A model generated the notes under the pieces. It had not been told where the DNA came from. It made no database searches and saw nothing but the letters and a program-made list of their open reading frames with translations. Shown here piece by piece: positions 18,811 through 29,799 of a DNA stretch of 64,000 nt. The position numbers and the translations under genes were made by a program. Every line of letters starts with the position of its first letter. Positions within the stretch are counted from its first letter, which is position 1. This DNA is from Kingdonia uniflora (lineage: Eukaryota > Streptophyta > Magnoliopsida > Ranunculales > Circaeasteraceae), in contig JACGCM010002205.1 in the NCBI GenBank assembly GCA_014058105.1, positions 2,480,001-2,544,000 on the forward strand. Reading direction: 5' to 3'.

Positions 18811-20584
18811 TTATGGCAGGTGGGCGGGTAACTTCTCCTGGTAAGTGAGTTTGTAACATTCTTCGACAAGCTTATGCTTGTTCTTTGAACGGCCACTGTC
18901 GATGTTGTTGACCTCGATGAAACAAATTCTGTAGATATACACCTCGGTCGGGTCAGCAGCAGGGGTGGGTTGAGACATGAGGTATGACCCATCAAGGTAG
19001 TTGGGAAAGTCGGCAACATACCGATGTAGACGACCTTCTTGGAGGATGATCTCGAGAGAGCACTGGAGGGTGAAGTATTTAATGGTATGGTGACAATTAC
19101 ATTTTTGATTCACACAGTAAGGTTCCCCTGGTCTGACTTCGATAGGGAAAGGGATACGCTAGTTGGGGTGTGCCTGTATGTGTGGTAGAAGGGTGCTGAG
19201 AGGGGCAGTGAGTATGGCTAAGACTGACTTTGGTCACTTCTTGCGAGCTTCAGCGTTGTTATCGATGCTAGGGCGTTTGCGGCTCTCAGTCACCAGTGAG
19301 ACTGGAGCGATCAGGGGTATTTAAGTAGGAGGCAGATTTTGTTGAGGTTTATTGAAGTTGGTGGTATTCAAAGGCTGGCTCTGTTTACGGGATTCATGAA
19401 GGCGCTCGAGGTCGATATAACCATTAACCTTTGAGAGCATCTCCTTGAGTGTTCGTGGTTTATGGAGGACCAAGTATTCCTTCACACGGCTGTGATCTGG
19501 TAGGGCATTAGAATACGCGAGTACAACATTCGCGCAGTCAAGGTTCTCGACTTTCCTTGACTCATCAAGAAACCTCTTGGTGAAGGCTCCGAGTGTCTCA
19601 TTGTTTGATTTTCTAAAATTGAACAAGGCATCGACTCGGACTTCTCTGTCATTATTGAAGGCAAACTGGGTGATGAAAAGCTGTGATAGTTGCTCGAAGC
19701 TCCAGATCGAGCAATTTGGAAGGTTGTGATACCATCGAAGGGGATGTCAATAAGGCTGGTTGGAAAAAGGCGGCATAGCAGGTTGTCGACCGTGGAATAG
19801 AGGCTCAGCGCATTTTGGAATTTGATAATGTGAGAATTAAGGTTTGTGTTGCGGTATTTACAGAGTTTGGGAGCACAGAAATTGGGGGGTATTTCGATAG
19901 CCAAAAGTTTAGGGCAAAGAGGGTTGTTCAGTCGACTCCAGGAGTTGGGGGTTGGGCTCGCGGTGACGGGAATGACGGGCTGTATTTTGTGGTTGAAGTC
20001 CAGCTGTGTAGCATTGGCAGGATGAGGGGGAGAACGAGGGATTTGTGGATTGTGAGGTCGAGCATGTGGCATGTATTCGACACTGCGTTCCCCGAGTCAT
20101 TCTCGAGCAGGACGGCGTCTGGGGTGTCCAGAGGAGCGGAGGGTGGAGTTAGATGAATCTTTTGTGAGGTGAGTCCCAAGATGGATGGAACCAGTTGGGG
20201 GAATAGTATGGGGAACGCCTTCGGCGCCGATATGTACTGGGGGTATCTCGAGATTTGGTAAGGGTCCCAGAGGAGCGTGGGTGGATACGCGCGACGGGTC
20301 TGGTACTTGGGATGGTCGAGCAGCTTCCAGAAGCTGTAGTCTCTGCAGCTCTCGAACGGTGCTGCGCAGTTCATCGATTGCCCGGTCTTTCTATTCTCAT
20401 CATCAAGGTGGCGGTTATGTTCGGTTTCTAGCTCCAGCCAGTACTTTTTGTATTCTAGGTGAAGATGTACATGATGGCGCTCCTCGGCTTGAGCCACTTG
20501 TTGAGATAGTAGGGCCACTTGGGCGGCCACTCTATCGACGGAGATGCTGGCATGGGTTGAATTAGAGCAGAGGATGGGTGCCAT
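18811..20584 (-). pseudogene. gag: gag of element B
   Basis: A long N-terminal segment starts near 20584 with MAPILCSNS and a helical run (VDRVAAQVALLSQQVAQAEE), followed by a proline-rich region. The gag core shows DNLLCRLFPTSLID, the WYHNLPN-type motif near 19720, FEQLSQLFITQFAFNNDREV and an intact open piece 19626-19321 (MFNFRKSNNETLGAFTKRFL to LSKVNGYIDLERLHESR). A His/Cys region lies near 19110-19070 (NQKCNCHHTIKYF), then GRLHRYVADFPNYLDGSYL. Frameshifts separate the pieces. It would form the RNA-packaging particle. Confidence 0.7.
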
Positions 20585-20644
20585 TGAGGATAACCAGATG
20601 AAGTTGAGGACAAAGGGAGGGGAAAAAAGGTGATTGGTAGTGTG

Positions 20645-20665
20645 GGAAGCACAGATGGCGTCAAA
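20645..20665 (-). promoter_or_regulatory. Primer-binding site of element B
   Basis: On the minus strand, directly after the 5' LTR: TTTGACGCCATCTGTGCTTC. Plant Tat elements often have TTGGCGCCGTCTGTGGGAA here; this copy differs mainly by G-to-A changes. The matching tRNA was not identified. Confidence 0.65.
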
Positions 20666-21398
20666 TGTAGGGGACTAACTTCTTTCAGAGGGGAAGTCGG
20701 CTCTTACACCACGGGGTTAATCCACAATCAAAGGAACACAAGTAAATAATCTAGAGAATGAATAATCTACATACAATATACTTGCGTAGAGGCCTGAATG
20801 TGACGTTCTACGACTTCTAATAAAGATTTTTAAGAATGTGTTTATTACTGATGAGTAATTGAAGGTTCGAGTACTAGGTTTTTTACAGGGTGATCGAAGG
20901 TAAACTGCAAAGGGGCTGGGGAGAATTTTTCTAACCTCTTCTTGGTTCCCCATCTCTCATATTTATGGAACATAGGATGGCCTAAGTCACCAAGGTTAGG
21001 TCAGATTACAAGGGTACCGTCCGGATATTCTGGGGTGGGTATGGGTGCCGGAAATGTTGGAACTATCACTGTAACAGTTGTTGGGTCAGTCTTTGTACTT
21101 TTACACTGTGGTAGTGGTTGGGCCTGTCACTATAGCTGCAAGGACCAACCACTGCGCCGTCTTGTCTAGTAAGCTGGCTGCTTATCCCGTCATACATCAA
21201 CCATGTGAAGATATGGTCAAAGTGTTTCTGCTGCGATGTGTGGAGTCCGTCCTTGAGGCTTGTTTAGAGTTGAAGCTTCGTCTTCTGATGATCTTTGGGA
21301 GGCTTGTTTGTGGATTTTTCTTGACATCGATATGTCCGAGTAGGCTTCGAAGTAGCCTTCGTGTATCAGGCCAAGAAGGTTGCGAGTAGGCTACTACA
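20666..21398 (-). repeat. 5' LTR of element B (right in the window)
   Basis: 733 bp, TGTAGGGG to CTACTACA, paired with 8638-9374. It would hold the promoter and polyadenylation site for the sense transcript. Confidence 0.9.
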
Positions 21399-21403
21399 AC
21401 CCA
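21399..21403. repeat. Target-site duplication, right copy (ACCCA)
   Basis: Follows the LTR end CTACTACA directly and equals 8633-8637. Confidence 0.85.
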
Positions 21404-21960
21404 CTGGGCAATGGTCATGTAAAAGCAATTAATAAAACTATAGTCGACGGTCTCAAAAAATGGGTCAATGAGAAGAAAGGCCAATGGGTTCAAGAATTAC
21501 AACATGTACTCTGGGCCTATCGTACCATACCAAGAAAGTTGACGGGCTGCACTCCTTTCCTCCTGGCTTACGGTACCGAGGTTGTGCTGCCTACTGAGTT
21601 CGAAGTGCCAACGCGCAACCCCAACATCTTCGATAAAGGTAATAAGTTTGAACTTGGATATAAAATGTTATGGATCGATGAAACCAGAGACCGATCCATA
21701 ACAAACCTTAGCCGCTACCACCTCTCTCTCCAGAAGTCATACAACAAAGAATTCAACCACGTAGCTTCAATATAAGAGATTTGGTACTTCGACCAGTCAC
21801 ACCCTCCTCGGAGCCTCGCAATGCCGGCAAGCTATCCGAGTCCTGGGAAGGGCCTTATATCGCGTATGACAAAATCGATAAATGATCCTATTATCTAATG
21901 ATAGAAGCTGAGGAGACTCTACCTAACCTTTGGAACATAATGTAGTTAGTCTCAAACATT
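21404..21960 (+). pseudogene. pol: Integrase of element A, second part
   Basis: Continues the frame cut at 8637: NPLGNGHVKAINKTIVDGLK (family PQGNGQVEAINKTI; the catalytic Glu of GQVE is Lys), EKKGQWVQELQHVLWAYRTI, LTGCTPFLLAYGTEVVLPTE, MLWIDETRDRSITNLSRYHL. Open from 21380 to 21775, then shifted segments GEGPYIAYDKID and a stop. Together with 8061-8637 it makes a whole integrase broken only by B. Confidence 0.8.
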
Positions 21961-22077
21961 AGGCCGTAGCCACCACCTTGTTCAACTGATGTAAATACAA
22001 CATAATCAATGAACATATTTTATCATTATTGCTTCGTGTCCTGTCTCAAAATGAACTTTTTTGTCAAACTTAAGTTT
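21961..22077. other. Short spacer between integrase and tandem array, element A
   Basis: AT-rich, no coding frame. It corresponds to the end of pol in other copies. Confidence 0.4.
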
Positions 22078-22790
22078 CATGTCAGGCCTTCGACCTGACT
22101 GATACTTGGGGGTGACCTCAAAGCTTTTTAAGGTTCCAATTCGAGCACACCCGAGGGGCATGAATTATTGTTGGACCGGACCCTCAGGGATGCATTGGGG
22201 CCGACTACATAATGCTTCGTTTAGGCCCAATCCCGTGGACAGACCCGGGGGCGCCCTTCGAAGTACAGTTATCTTCTTGGACAAACCTAAGTATCATGTC
22301 AATCCATCGACCTTAGTGATACATAGGGGCGACCTCAAAGTTTTTCATGGTTCCAATTTGAGCGGACCTGAGGGGCATGAATGGTCTACAGACCAGACCC
22401 TCGGGGATGCATTGGGGCCGACCACAAAATGCTTCATTTAGGCTTAATCCCGGGGACAGACCTAGGGCTGACCTTCGAAGTCCAGTAAACTTCTTGGATA
22501 ATCCTAAGTATCATGTCAACCCTTCGGCCCGACTGATATTAAAGGGCGACCTCGAAGCTTTTTAAGGTTCCAATTCGGGCGCACCCTCTAATTAAAACCT
22601 TGGAGATGCATTAGGGCCGACTGCATAATACTTCGTTTAGGCTCAAACCCGTGAATAGACCCGGGGGCGACCTGCGGAGTCTAGTGAACTGAGTTGGTCA
22701 AACCTAATTATCGCATCGAACGCTCGACTTGACTGATACTCGGCGATGACCTTGAAGTTTTTTGAGTTTCCAGTTCGACGGAAATCAGAG
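22078..22790. repeat. 217-bp tandem array in the pol-asORF3 spacer, element A
   Basis: Three and a part units. The landmark CATGTC(A/G) recurs at 22078, 22295 and 22512 (217 bp each), and a degenerate CGCATCGAA near 22712. Each unit has GACCTCAAAG, GAGGGGCATGAAT, GATGCATTGGGGCCGAC and GACAGACCCGGGGG motifs. The third unit has a short deletion. The same family in opposite orientation is at 38340-41720 (D); B has a related 194-bp version. Confidence 0.85.
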
Positions 22791-23037
22791 TGGCGCATTC
22801 GATGATACTTTAATTCTCATACAAATCTACAAGCATACAGGCATAACAACAATTCAAGTCAACTACATACAAGCAAGCCTATACATACCAGAAGATCAAG
22901 TTCATATACATTACTTATGGTTCGCCCTCTACATATCCCATACAGATTGTTCAAATTCAATATACCAGCAATTCAAGGAAAATGAGTTCATTACAAAAAA
23001 ATAGACAACATTGAGACACCTTCTACAAATACCCCAC
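22791..23037. other. 3' flank of asORF3, element A
   Basis: AT-rich, A-rich on the plus strand (T-rich on the gene strand). Likely asORF3 3' UTR; a short plus-strand open frame at 22762-23004 is not conserved. Confidence 0.4.
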
Positions 23038-23589
23038 TCATACAGGGGTGGCTATACTAACTCCTTCCACAGGTTCTTCTACGACAATACTTCTACTTCC
23101 CTTGACAGTTGGGTTCAGTCCTACAGCATCAGCCATACCATCAACTACGGAACCCCCTGCAACACCTCTAACGCCAGCACCATCCCTTTGGACTGCAGGA
23201 TCAGCTACACCATTTCCAGCACCTCTCGCTACAGGGTCCACTTCCATCCCCTCTGCCTGAGCGATATCTTTGGCAGTAGGCTCTTCAGTTGAAGGAAAGC
23301 ATTCATTGTATTATGCATAGAAATGTGCTTTATTATCCCTCAGCTGCTTCTCTTTCTCAACCAGCTTCGCCTCCAGCACTGCTCGGGTTTGATTATTATT
23401 GGCAATCGCAGCCTCAACTTCCCTCATAACATCGGCTCTAATATGCTACTTCTCTCATCCTAACACATCGACCTTAGTCTCAGTTGACATTATGGTCCCC
23501 TGAGCGAGTTCCAGACCGTCCCTCGCCTGCTTCAGCTATTTACTCGATATCTTCTAGGCTTTGATAAAAGCTATTACCCAGGCATTCAC

Positions 23590-23660
23590 CTGCATGAATA
23601 CTCGACTAATAAGCAGTTCTTGAAGGATAATTGTAACTTTGCAATTTCATAAACACTGTC
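23590..23660 (-). other. Conserved intron 2 of asORF3, element A (donor lost)
   Basis: 71 bp, the same length as in D. The acceptor (TATTCATGCAG) is intact. The donor reads G|GACAGTG where D has G|GTAAGTG, so the GT is lost. Confidence 0.55.
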
Positions 23661-24218
23661 CTACTGCTGAGCCTTATTCATTTGCTTCCCTGCTTCGTCT
23701 AGGCCTGTTCCGCAGAGGGTAGCCATCGATATGGCCGTCGCCCAAACCTGCGCCTCCAGCTCATTCTCTCGATACCTCAGTTCGAATATATCATCCTCAT
23801 CATCGGCCGCCTACTTACGGGGCCTCTTCTGTAGAGTTATCTTCATTTGCTACACTTTTAAAGCTTTGTCAGTGGCCTTGCCCTTACCCTTACTCATCTG
23901 CCGCGGTACCTCGGGAACAACCTCGGGTATACTTGGTCGAACAGTCCTAGGCCCACCTCGCCGAGACCTCAGCACATAGCTCGACTTACAAGTCAGATTG
24001 TCACAGTCCATTTTACCTGCCCTTATTGACGAGCTTCTTTCTTTTCTCTTATTTGACTGACCTGCAGTAATAGGTACATTTTGCAGCAACGTGTCTATCT
24101 TCTTTCGCCTCTTCCTCATAATACCCAACTTACCGAATACCTAATTTACCTACTCCTCATCATGGTCGATCAACTCATAAATATACCTCTTCAGATTCGT
24201 CAATGTATTATTAATAGG

Positions 24219-24292
24219 CATGCAAAACAACAAAAACAAGTTCAATAACCTATTCAAACCACATAACGGACAACCTTTGACTATCAACTTAC
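24219..24292 (-). other. Conserved intron 1 of asORF3, element A (acceptor changed)
   Basis: 74 bp. Donor CCAA|GTAAGT is good. The end reads GTTTTGCATG, where a GCAG would be expected, so the acceptor appears mutated. Confidence 0.5.
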
Positions 24293-25159
24293 TTGGATTA
24301 TATAGCCTATACTTTAGCTTATATACCTCCTTCCCCTCTGCATTCTCATAATTACCACTTTCCACTACCAAATCCTTATCCCACCCATACCCCATCGAAC
24401 AGAGATTAAATAGTCATGGTTTGTTTGTATGGCATTGAATGTGATACGTATCCACCTTCTTATTTACTTTCCTCGCGTAAAATGATACAATATCGAGCAA
24501 CTCAATCAAACCCCTATTCTCCCATTTCAACTCCACATTCATCCCCTGGATAACCTTCATCATCTCATAAAAATTACCATTCATTTGGCATGGGACAACA
24601 TCCCAGTAATTTAATACCTACTTTACCAGCTTTCTAAGGGGCAGTTGCATCACTAATCGAATCTGGCCCCTGAACGCCATGATACCCACCTGAGGGGCAT
24701 CCTTGAAAAAATAATCGGCCCCTAATAGTACCTGTATAATACCCACCTTTGACAACTCGTATTACGCCATGAATCGATCTAGCCTCGCCCTTTCTTGAGC
24801 CGAGACTGGCCCCTCCGCTATCATCGAATCCTTCGAACCATCCCTATTATCACTCTACTCCTTTTCCCCTTCCTCCCTCTCCTCACCCGAAGGTTCGACA
24901 TTACCTTTGTTCCCATTCCCTCCCCCTCCTCAGCCTTCTCTTCGTCATTCTCCCCGACTACTCGAGTCCTATGATGGCTCCCAATCAAAGTTCCAACCTC
25001 TGACACGACCATAGCCAATGGGGCGGCCGTTGCAATTTATAACACTTCTACATTGGTTCTCTCACTCCTTCGACCTCGACCAGATAAACTTGGCTCGTTT
25101 ACTTCGTCCTCCTCATCTACAAGCCTCATCCTCGAAGCATGACGGCTACGCATTATACC

Positions 25160-25487
25160 CTACAGAAGAAGTGGAGTACAATTAGCTTGATATATTCGAC
25201 TATCACGTTTCAGTATCATATTATATTCTACCCTCTCTAACACGCCCAGCCCACAGTCAAATGTTTGACAACAACCTCAATCACCCCCCCCACTCTTCCC
25301 AATTTACCACTAGGCCAGACCTCCAGCCACATGGATTACCCCCTTCCTCGGTCACGCCGTTACAAACAAAAAACCTAGTAGCACCTATCCCACCTTACAA
25401 ACAAAATACAAATACAGAAGAATAAACGGCAGAGCAGTAGTACATAAATACAAATCACCTATTTTTACAAGAAATCAAATGACATAC
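25160..25487 (-). other. 5' UTR intron of asORF3, element A
   Basis: 328 bp, donor GCAT|GTATGT, acceptor CTTCTTCTGTAG a few bases before the ATG. It matches the 288-bp intron of B at both ends, including the donor-side run GTCATTTGATTTCT. Confidence 0.6.
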
Positions 25488-25640
25488 ATGCTCAAATGGA
25501 TCAGATTTCTCCGCAACAACGAAGTGTTCTTCTTTCCTCTCCAACAAGCTCTACCACAATAATGGCATATGTGTTTCCACTATTCCTCCTTTGTTTTCTT
25601 TATGATTGGTTGTTTGGGAACATAAAATTTCTCTCTCACC

Positions 25641-25651
25641 TCTTTAAATAC
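25641..25651 (-). promoter_or_regulatory. TATA-like box of asORF3, element A
   Basis: AGTATTTAAAG on the minus strand, aligned with the TATATAAAT of B at 11874 and followed by a similar GA-rich leader. Weaker than the other copies. Confidence 0.4.
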
Positions 25652-26441
25652 TACCTGAAAATAATAAAACTGCCTCGATTTCCCCCACTCACTTTCATTG
25701 CCACTCCCCCACTCCCCCTCATTTTTTGGCTAAAATGTGTTTTGACAATATTACCCTCACATTTTCCCACGTGTGTACCACATGCTCACATCAAGTAATA
25801 CCTTTTTTTTTATGTATATAACTCTCAAAGCTTCTGGCACATTGCCCCAAGCTGTCAACTCAAACCAACGTGTCACCTCCACCTCCACCTCATACCCCGA
25901 GGAAACATCTTGATGACCTGAAGTGGCGCACTACCCTAGGAATAGTACCACCTCTAACATGTCTGCTATTACGGCTGTCAGATTTTGCAGTCGGAGTAAG
26001 CATAAATTTCCATGCCCTCTCACGCTTTTATTTTCGAACCACCATATACATTTTACTTCATCCCATCGTACATACCCATTAGTACTCGAACCTTAGGTCA
26101 GTATTTTTTGATTATATGACATAACTCAAGTTTCTTACCATTTTTACTCGTGTTCGTTACTTAAGTTCAAAGTTCGATAGTTATTACCGCGCCTACACTA
26201 TCATCGTCCATATTACCCATTGCTATTCTACTACTACAATTTGACAAACATAACACAGTTCCATTATACAAGTGCGCGAGCGTACATCATCGACATCAAA
26301 CAAGAGAAGGAGAAACAAGAGCAACAATAGAAAAAAAAAATGCAACAAAAACCCTCTACAATCTACCACCACCACCAAGCCCCCCCTATTTGTATGTTGA
26401 GTAGTTCTTGCAATGCCCTGCCTCACCCTCAACTGTGTCTT
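25652..26441. other. Spacer between the small antisense ORF and asORF3, element A
   Basis: 790 bp, AT-rich. It contains a low-complexity CTT/TTG-rich strand near 26280-26360 (A-rich on plus) that gives an apparent poly-Leu frame, and a polyadenylation-like region. No supported gene. Confidence 0.4.
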
Positions 26442-26708
26442 TCACATCCACCTGTCTTCTGCCAGGCCCTTCATTAAATAGTAGTGATTACTTACATTCA
26501 GCCCTAGATACTGCAGTACTCTCTACCAGTACTTGTATGGCATCCCGCAGATAGGCTCCTCTGGATCCAGTTCCACCAAGTCAGGTAGCACCAAGTCCAA
26601 TCCTTGGTCTCCGAAGAATTTCTCCTTCAGGACCCTCAACTTCTTTTCGATTCGATACTCCCTTGCCTCCATCCTCTTCTGGTACTGTGTATTTGGTGTA
26701 GTTTGCAT
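26442..26708 (-). pseudogene. Small antisense ORF of element A (asORF2-like)
   Basis: Starts MQTTPNTQYQKRMEAREYRI and runs through KFFGDQGLDL, ELDPEEPICGMPYKYW, one TAG at about 26523, then RVLQYLGLNV and MKGLAEDRWM to a stop at 26442. It aligns along its length with B 10518-10901 and partly with D asORF1 (KLRYFGDQFLEMP). The TAG after W likely replaced Trp (B has AYWWGIL). One nucleotide change from an intact frame. Only one small antisense ORF was found in A. Confidence 0.55.
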
Positions 26709-26769
26709 GCTTTAGTTTACTCAAAGAAGAAGAAGATGAAGAATATTTAGCATCCCCCCTAACGGCCCA

Positions 26770-26777
26770 TATTTATA
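26770..26777 (-). promoter_or_regulatory. TATA box of the small antisense ORF, element A
   Basis: TATAAATA on the minus strand, followed by a short leader with TCTTCATCTTCTTC. It ends 61 bp before the ATG. Confidence 0.5.
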
Positions 26778-26944
26778 CCATGCTTAGAGGAATTTATTGC
26801 CCCCTTAATCACCACTTACATTAATTACCCTACTTAATTACCTTCCTCGGAACTGTCCACATTCAACAGTCAGCTCTTCAACTTCCCATGCCTAACAGAT
26901 TTTTTCAGCGTGCGCCATCTATATCCATTCCTGAGGCCTTTGCT

Positions 26945-26957
26945 GAGAGGGGGTAAA
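26945..26957 (+). promoter_or_regulatory. Polypurine tract of element A
   Basis: GAGAGGGGGTAAA directly before the 3' LTR, same as in B apart from one base. Confidence 0.75.
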
Positions 26958-27703
26958 TATAGTAGCCTACTCGCAGCCTTCTAGTACCAGTCAAATATTC
27001 GAAGGCTACATCAAAGCCTTCCTAGAGACTCAAAGCCCAAAAAGATAGTAAATAAGTCTACGAAGCTTTTCAAGACAAGCCGAACACTCGAGGAGATAAT
27101 TGAAGCCAAAGATAGATAACCAACACCAGAATTCAACATCAATACCAGATAAACTTTAACCATGGTATTTCATGGTTGAAGGCAGACACGTCTAATAGCC
27201 AGCTCACTAGACATAATAGTAAAATAAGCCGCTAGACAACTATAGTGTCAAAACAAAGAACTATAGTGTTAAAACCAACAACTGCAGTATCAGAACCAAC
27301 ATCTATAGTGTTAGAACCGACCTTGAGTATAAAACAGGTATCCCCAATGGATATACATGTAATCTGACCTCCCATGGTGCCTCAACCCTTTCTATATCCT
27401 ATAAATAAGAGGGAGAAGGAACTATGAGAGGGATAGAAAATCTTTCCCATTAACTCTCTAAGATTACCTTTGGTTACCCTGTAACCAACTTCTATTAGAT
27501 CTATCGTCTAAACTCGATATATATCATTACCTTTAAAAATAATCGCTAGAGGTCATCGAGTAACCCATACTAGGACTCCATGTAAGTGTGTTAGTATAGT
27601 AATATTATTTGTTATTATATATGATTCTTGCATAATCCTCTAGCCGAAGACTACCTTGTGGAGCAAGAGCTAGTTTCCCCTTTTACGAAACTTTGCCCCT
27701 ACA
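26958..27703 (+). repeat. 3' LTR of element A
   Basis: 746 bp. Begins TATAGTAGCC (the usual TG is TA here) and ends GCCCCTACA. It aligns patchily with the reverse complement of the B LTR, best at both ends (for example GTTTCCCCTTTTACGAAAC versus GACTTCCCCTCTGAAAG). It is a related but distinct family. Contains internal short repeats ACTATAGTGT(C/T)A near 27238-27315. C coding sequence starts directly after it. Confidence 0.8.
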
Positions 27704-28112
27704 AGGAAGATGTCATATTTGCGGAGAAATACAGACTATTGTTAAACTCTTCAAGATTTTTTCTTTTTAGAGGGTTCAAGTTTGAGAGGAAAATTGGTGA
27801 TGATTTTGATGGGATAAGCCTGAAAATAGGGTTGAAATTTTTGAGAACTATACACCAAGGCGAGGAGTTACTTTTCAGTTGTTGTATTCTTTTTTTAGCA
27901 GGCATGAGATTTTTGCTGATGAAGTAGATTGGATTTTCCACACCATCATCATCCTGAATAAAGACAGAACTAATTGAATCATCTGTGGTCGATAAGTACA
28001 TCGTCAGTATTTCGCTATCGACCGGAATACTCATTATGGGAGGGTTCCCTAAGTATCTTTTAAGATCTTGGAAAGCTAACTCACAATCGGGGGTTCAAAT
28101 GATTTCTTTGGG
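27704..28112 (-). pseudogene. pol: RNase H of element C (interrupted by A)
   Basis: MSIPVDSEILTMYLSTTDDS, PIYFISKNLMPAKKRIQQLK, then decayed IVLKNFNPIFRLIPSKSSP and LKRKNLEEFNNSL. One open frame from 28034 to 27704, where the A LTR begins. Upstream (to 28112) the junction with RT is frameshifted. Confidence 0.7.
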
Positions 28113-29130
28113 CTATTTTTTGGACATTGGAGCTGGATTTCTACGAAGAATGAGGTAAAGAAGTTTACATCGATCAGGCGACTTAGAAATGAACCTGTGA
28201 ATAGCTACAATCTTGCCCGCAAGCTTCTGCACATCTTTTTTGGTTTGAGAAGATGGAATTGCCATGATTGCTTTAATTTGTGCCAATTTGTTCCAGACCG
28301 ATTTGTATCCCCCTTTTACTAACCAGATAACCCAAAAATTTACCTGATTCAACACCAAATTGGTATTTTTCTAGGTTGAGTTTCATTTGGTATGTACGGA
28401 GGATGTTGAAGATGGTTAGTAGGTTGTTGTAATGATCCTATCACTTTAAGCTTTTGCAGATCATATCATTGATGTATACTTCCATGATTTTTCCTAAATG
28501 ATCAATGAACATTTTAGTTATAAGTCTTTGATAAGTGGCTCATGTACTTTTTAATCTGAAATGCATTATTGTATAACAGTAGAGATCTCTTTCTCTGAAA
28601 AATGTTGTTTTTTCTTGGTCTTCTTCAGCAAGAGGAACCTGGTTGTAACCGGAGGATGCATCCATCATAGAGAGAAGTTCGTGCCCTGCTACAGAGTCGA
28701 CGAGTTGTGGGATCAGCGGGAGAGGAAAGTTATCTTTCGGTGTGAACTTGTTGGGCTCTGTAAAGTCGACACGGACTCTAATTTTCCTTTTTTTTTTTTT
28801 TGGGACAGTCACTATGTTAGAAACCCATTTAGGACAATTTTCTTCTCGAATAAGCCATATACAAAGGAGTTTATCAATTTCTTCATTTACGGCTTCGCGA
28901 AGGAGGAGGGCTAAATTATGATATTTCTGCACAATTGCTTTGTTATATAGATGGAGGTTGAGCTTGTGACATGCGATCGAGGGATCAATGCTGGGCATTT
29001 CTTGAAAAGACCATGCAAAGATGTTAATATTTTTCTTTAGAAGTTGGGTCATGGTTTCTTTTTCTTCAGATGACAAATTTAAGCCAATAAAGGTATTTCG
29101 TCCGGGCTCATCGAGTTCAATGGAGTCCAC
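28113..29130 (-). pseudogene. pol: Reverse transcriptase of element C
   Basis: Open for 196 codons (29130-28540) from MDSIELDEPGRNTFIGLNLS through NINIFAWSFQEMPSIDPSIA, WVSNIVTVPKKKKRKIRVRV and MMDASSGYNQVPLAEEDQEK. In a second frame the catalytic segment is MEVYINDMICKS, so Y-x-D-D is Y-I-N-D. Then NLEKYQFGVESGKFLGYLVS and QTKKDVQKLAGKIVAIHRFI. The lysine run K-K-K-K is unusual and comes from a long A tract (28790-28801 on the complementary strand). Best preserved RT in the window but with the catalytic Asp changed. Confidence 0.8.
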
Positions 29131-29279
29131 TACCTTAGTATCATGTTGCTCAAATGTATGGGTTATTTTTTGCTGTAATTGTTATACTTTTAAAAAATTT
29201 GTCTTGTGAGAGTTGGTAGTAGTATTTTTGTACATACCTGCAACTGCTTGACATCCCTTTATTTTATAGACTTTGTGAT

Positions 29280-29760
29280 TTGTTAGAAATCGCAAGGCCA
29301 GATGATATGTCAAAGGTACTGTCTTGATTGAATGTAGCCAACTTCGACCTAAGATTTCCAAGTATTTTGACTTGGCGTTTTAGAAAATGAATTTGACGAA
29401 AGTGGTTTTCGATCCCGTTTGAACTGAAAAGGTGATCTCCCACGTGGAAAATTCTTTAGAACCGTTGAACCCTGTAATGGTGGTTGTCGAAGCTTTTACA
29501 AAATATTTAAGGCCTAGAACGTCAATTACTCTTTTAAATAGAATATCTGTTGTGCTTCTTGTATCAACTAGAAGTGTATGTAGGTAATCCAGACCTACTT
29601 TGAGCATAATGACCAAATGGTCATCGTGGGGGTACCTGATAAAGCTAGTGTCGCAGTCTTTGAATAAAATATGGTACAGACGTTTAGCCTTGCTAAAGCT
29701 GGGGAAAGGTTTTACTGACTTGCCCAATGATGTCATCTTACAGCAAGATGTTATTCTATC
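29280..29760 (-). pseudogene. pol: Aspartic protease of element C
   Basis: Visible in one frame (29841-29380): HDDHLVIMLKVGLDYLHTLL, then VDTRSTTDILFKRV, where the family has DTGS(S/A)xDILF; Gly is Arg, so the site is altered. Then ITGFNGSKEFSTWEITFSVQ and, after one stop, YLEILGRSWLHSIKTVPLTY. It matches A and B in order and spacing. Confidence 0.75.
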
Positions 29761-29799
29761 GTAATACTTTCTCTTCATTCCTTTCTCAATTTCGATCAG

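Larger units (their letters stand above)
8638..21398 (-). mobile_element. Element B, Tat-lineage LTR retrotransposon with both LTRs, nested in A
   Basis: 12.76 kb, minus orientation. Two LTRs (8638-9374 and 20666-21398) both run TGTAGGGG to CTACTACA and are flanked by ACCCA. The primer-binding site lies next to 20666 and the polypurine tract next to 9374, which fixes the orientation. gag-pol is on the minus strand (20584 to about 15700), followed by a 194-bp tandem array and then three genes on the plus strand (9681-14496). By eye the LTRs are roughly 85-90 percent identical, so the insertion is old. The RT core is deleted. Confidence 0.9.
23038..25153 (-). pseudogene. asORF3 of element A (Transposase_28-like domain and coiled coil)
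   Basis: ATG at 25151-25153 starts MRSRHASRMRLVDEEDE, then a segment APLAMVVSEVGTLIGSHH and an acidic, E-rich region. The domain core is decayed but GYGWDKDLVVESGNYENAEG and LKYRLYNPSK (24395-24293) match B. Exon 2 holds MRKRRKKIDTLLQNVPITAG, a basic, nuclear-signal-like run, then RSRRGGPRTVRPSIPEVVPE. Exon 3 starts VNAWVIAFIKA and has coiled-coil pieces (ARDGLELAQGTIMSTETKVD, NNNQTRAVLEAKLVEKEKQL) and an alanine- and valine-rich tail ending at 23038. Frameshifts and stops are scattered. D exon 2 and 3 are its closest relatives in the window. Confidence 0.6.
4583..27703 (+). mobile_element. Element A, Tat-lineage LTR retrotransposon, 5'-truncated, interrupted by element B
   Basis: Plus-strand element: gag, protease, RT, RNase H, aRH, integrase (split by B at 8638-21398), a 217-bp tandem array, antisense asORF3 and one small antisense ORF, polypurine tract and 3' LTR. 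The 5' LTR, primer-binding site and the start of gag are missing at the breakpoint near 4583. It is inserted in the RNase H region of element C, whose coding sequence resumes immediately at 27704. The two RNase H domains and antisense genes place it in the Tat lineage. Confidence 0.8.

Noticed and set aside
19815..20565. Long plus-strand frames opposite B gag
   Set aside because: Shadows of gag on the minus strand; low-complexity Gly/Arg/Val composition and no match in A or C.
26223..26432. Minus-strand frame with poly-Leu/Phe, like a membrane segment
   Set aside because: Produced by an A-rich low-complexity run on plus; not conserved in other copies.
28561..28914. 117-codon plus-strand frame
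   Set aside because: Shadow of the C reverse transcriptase; the minus strand shows RT motifs.
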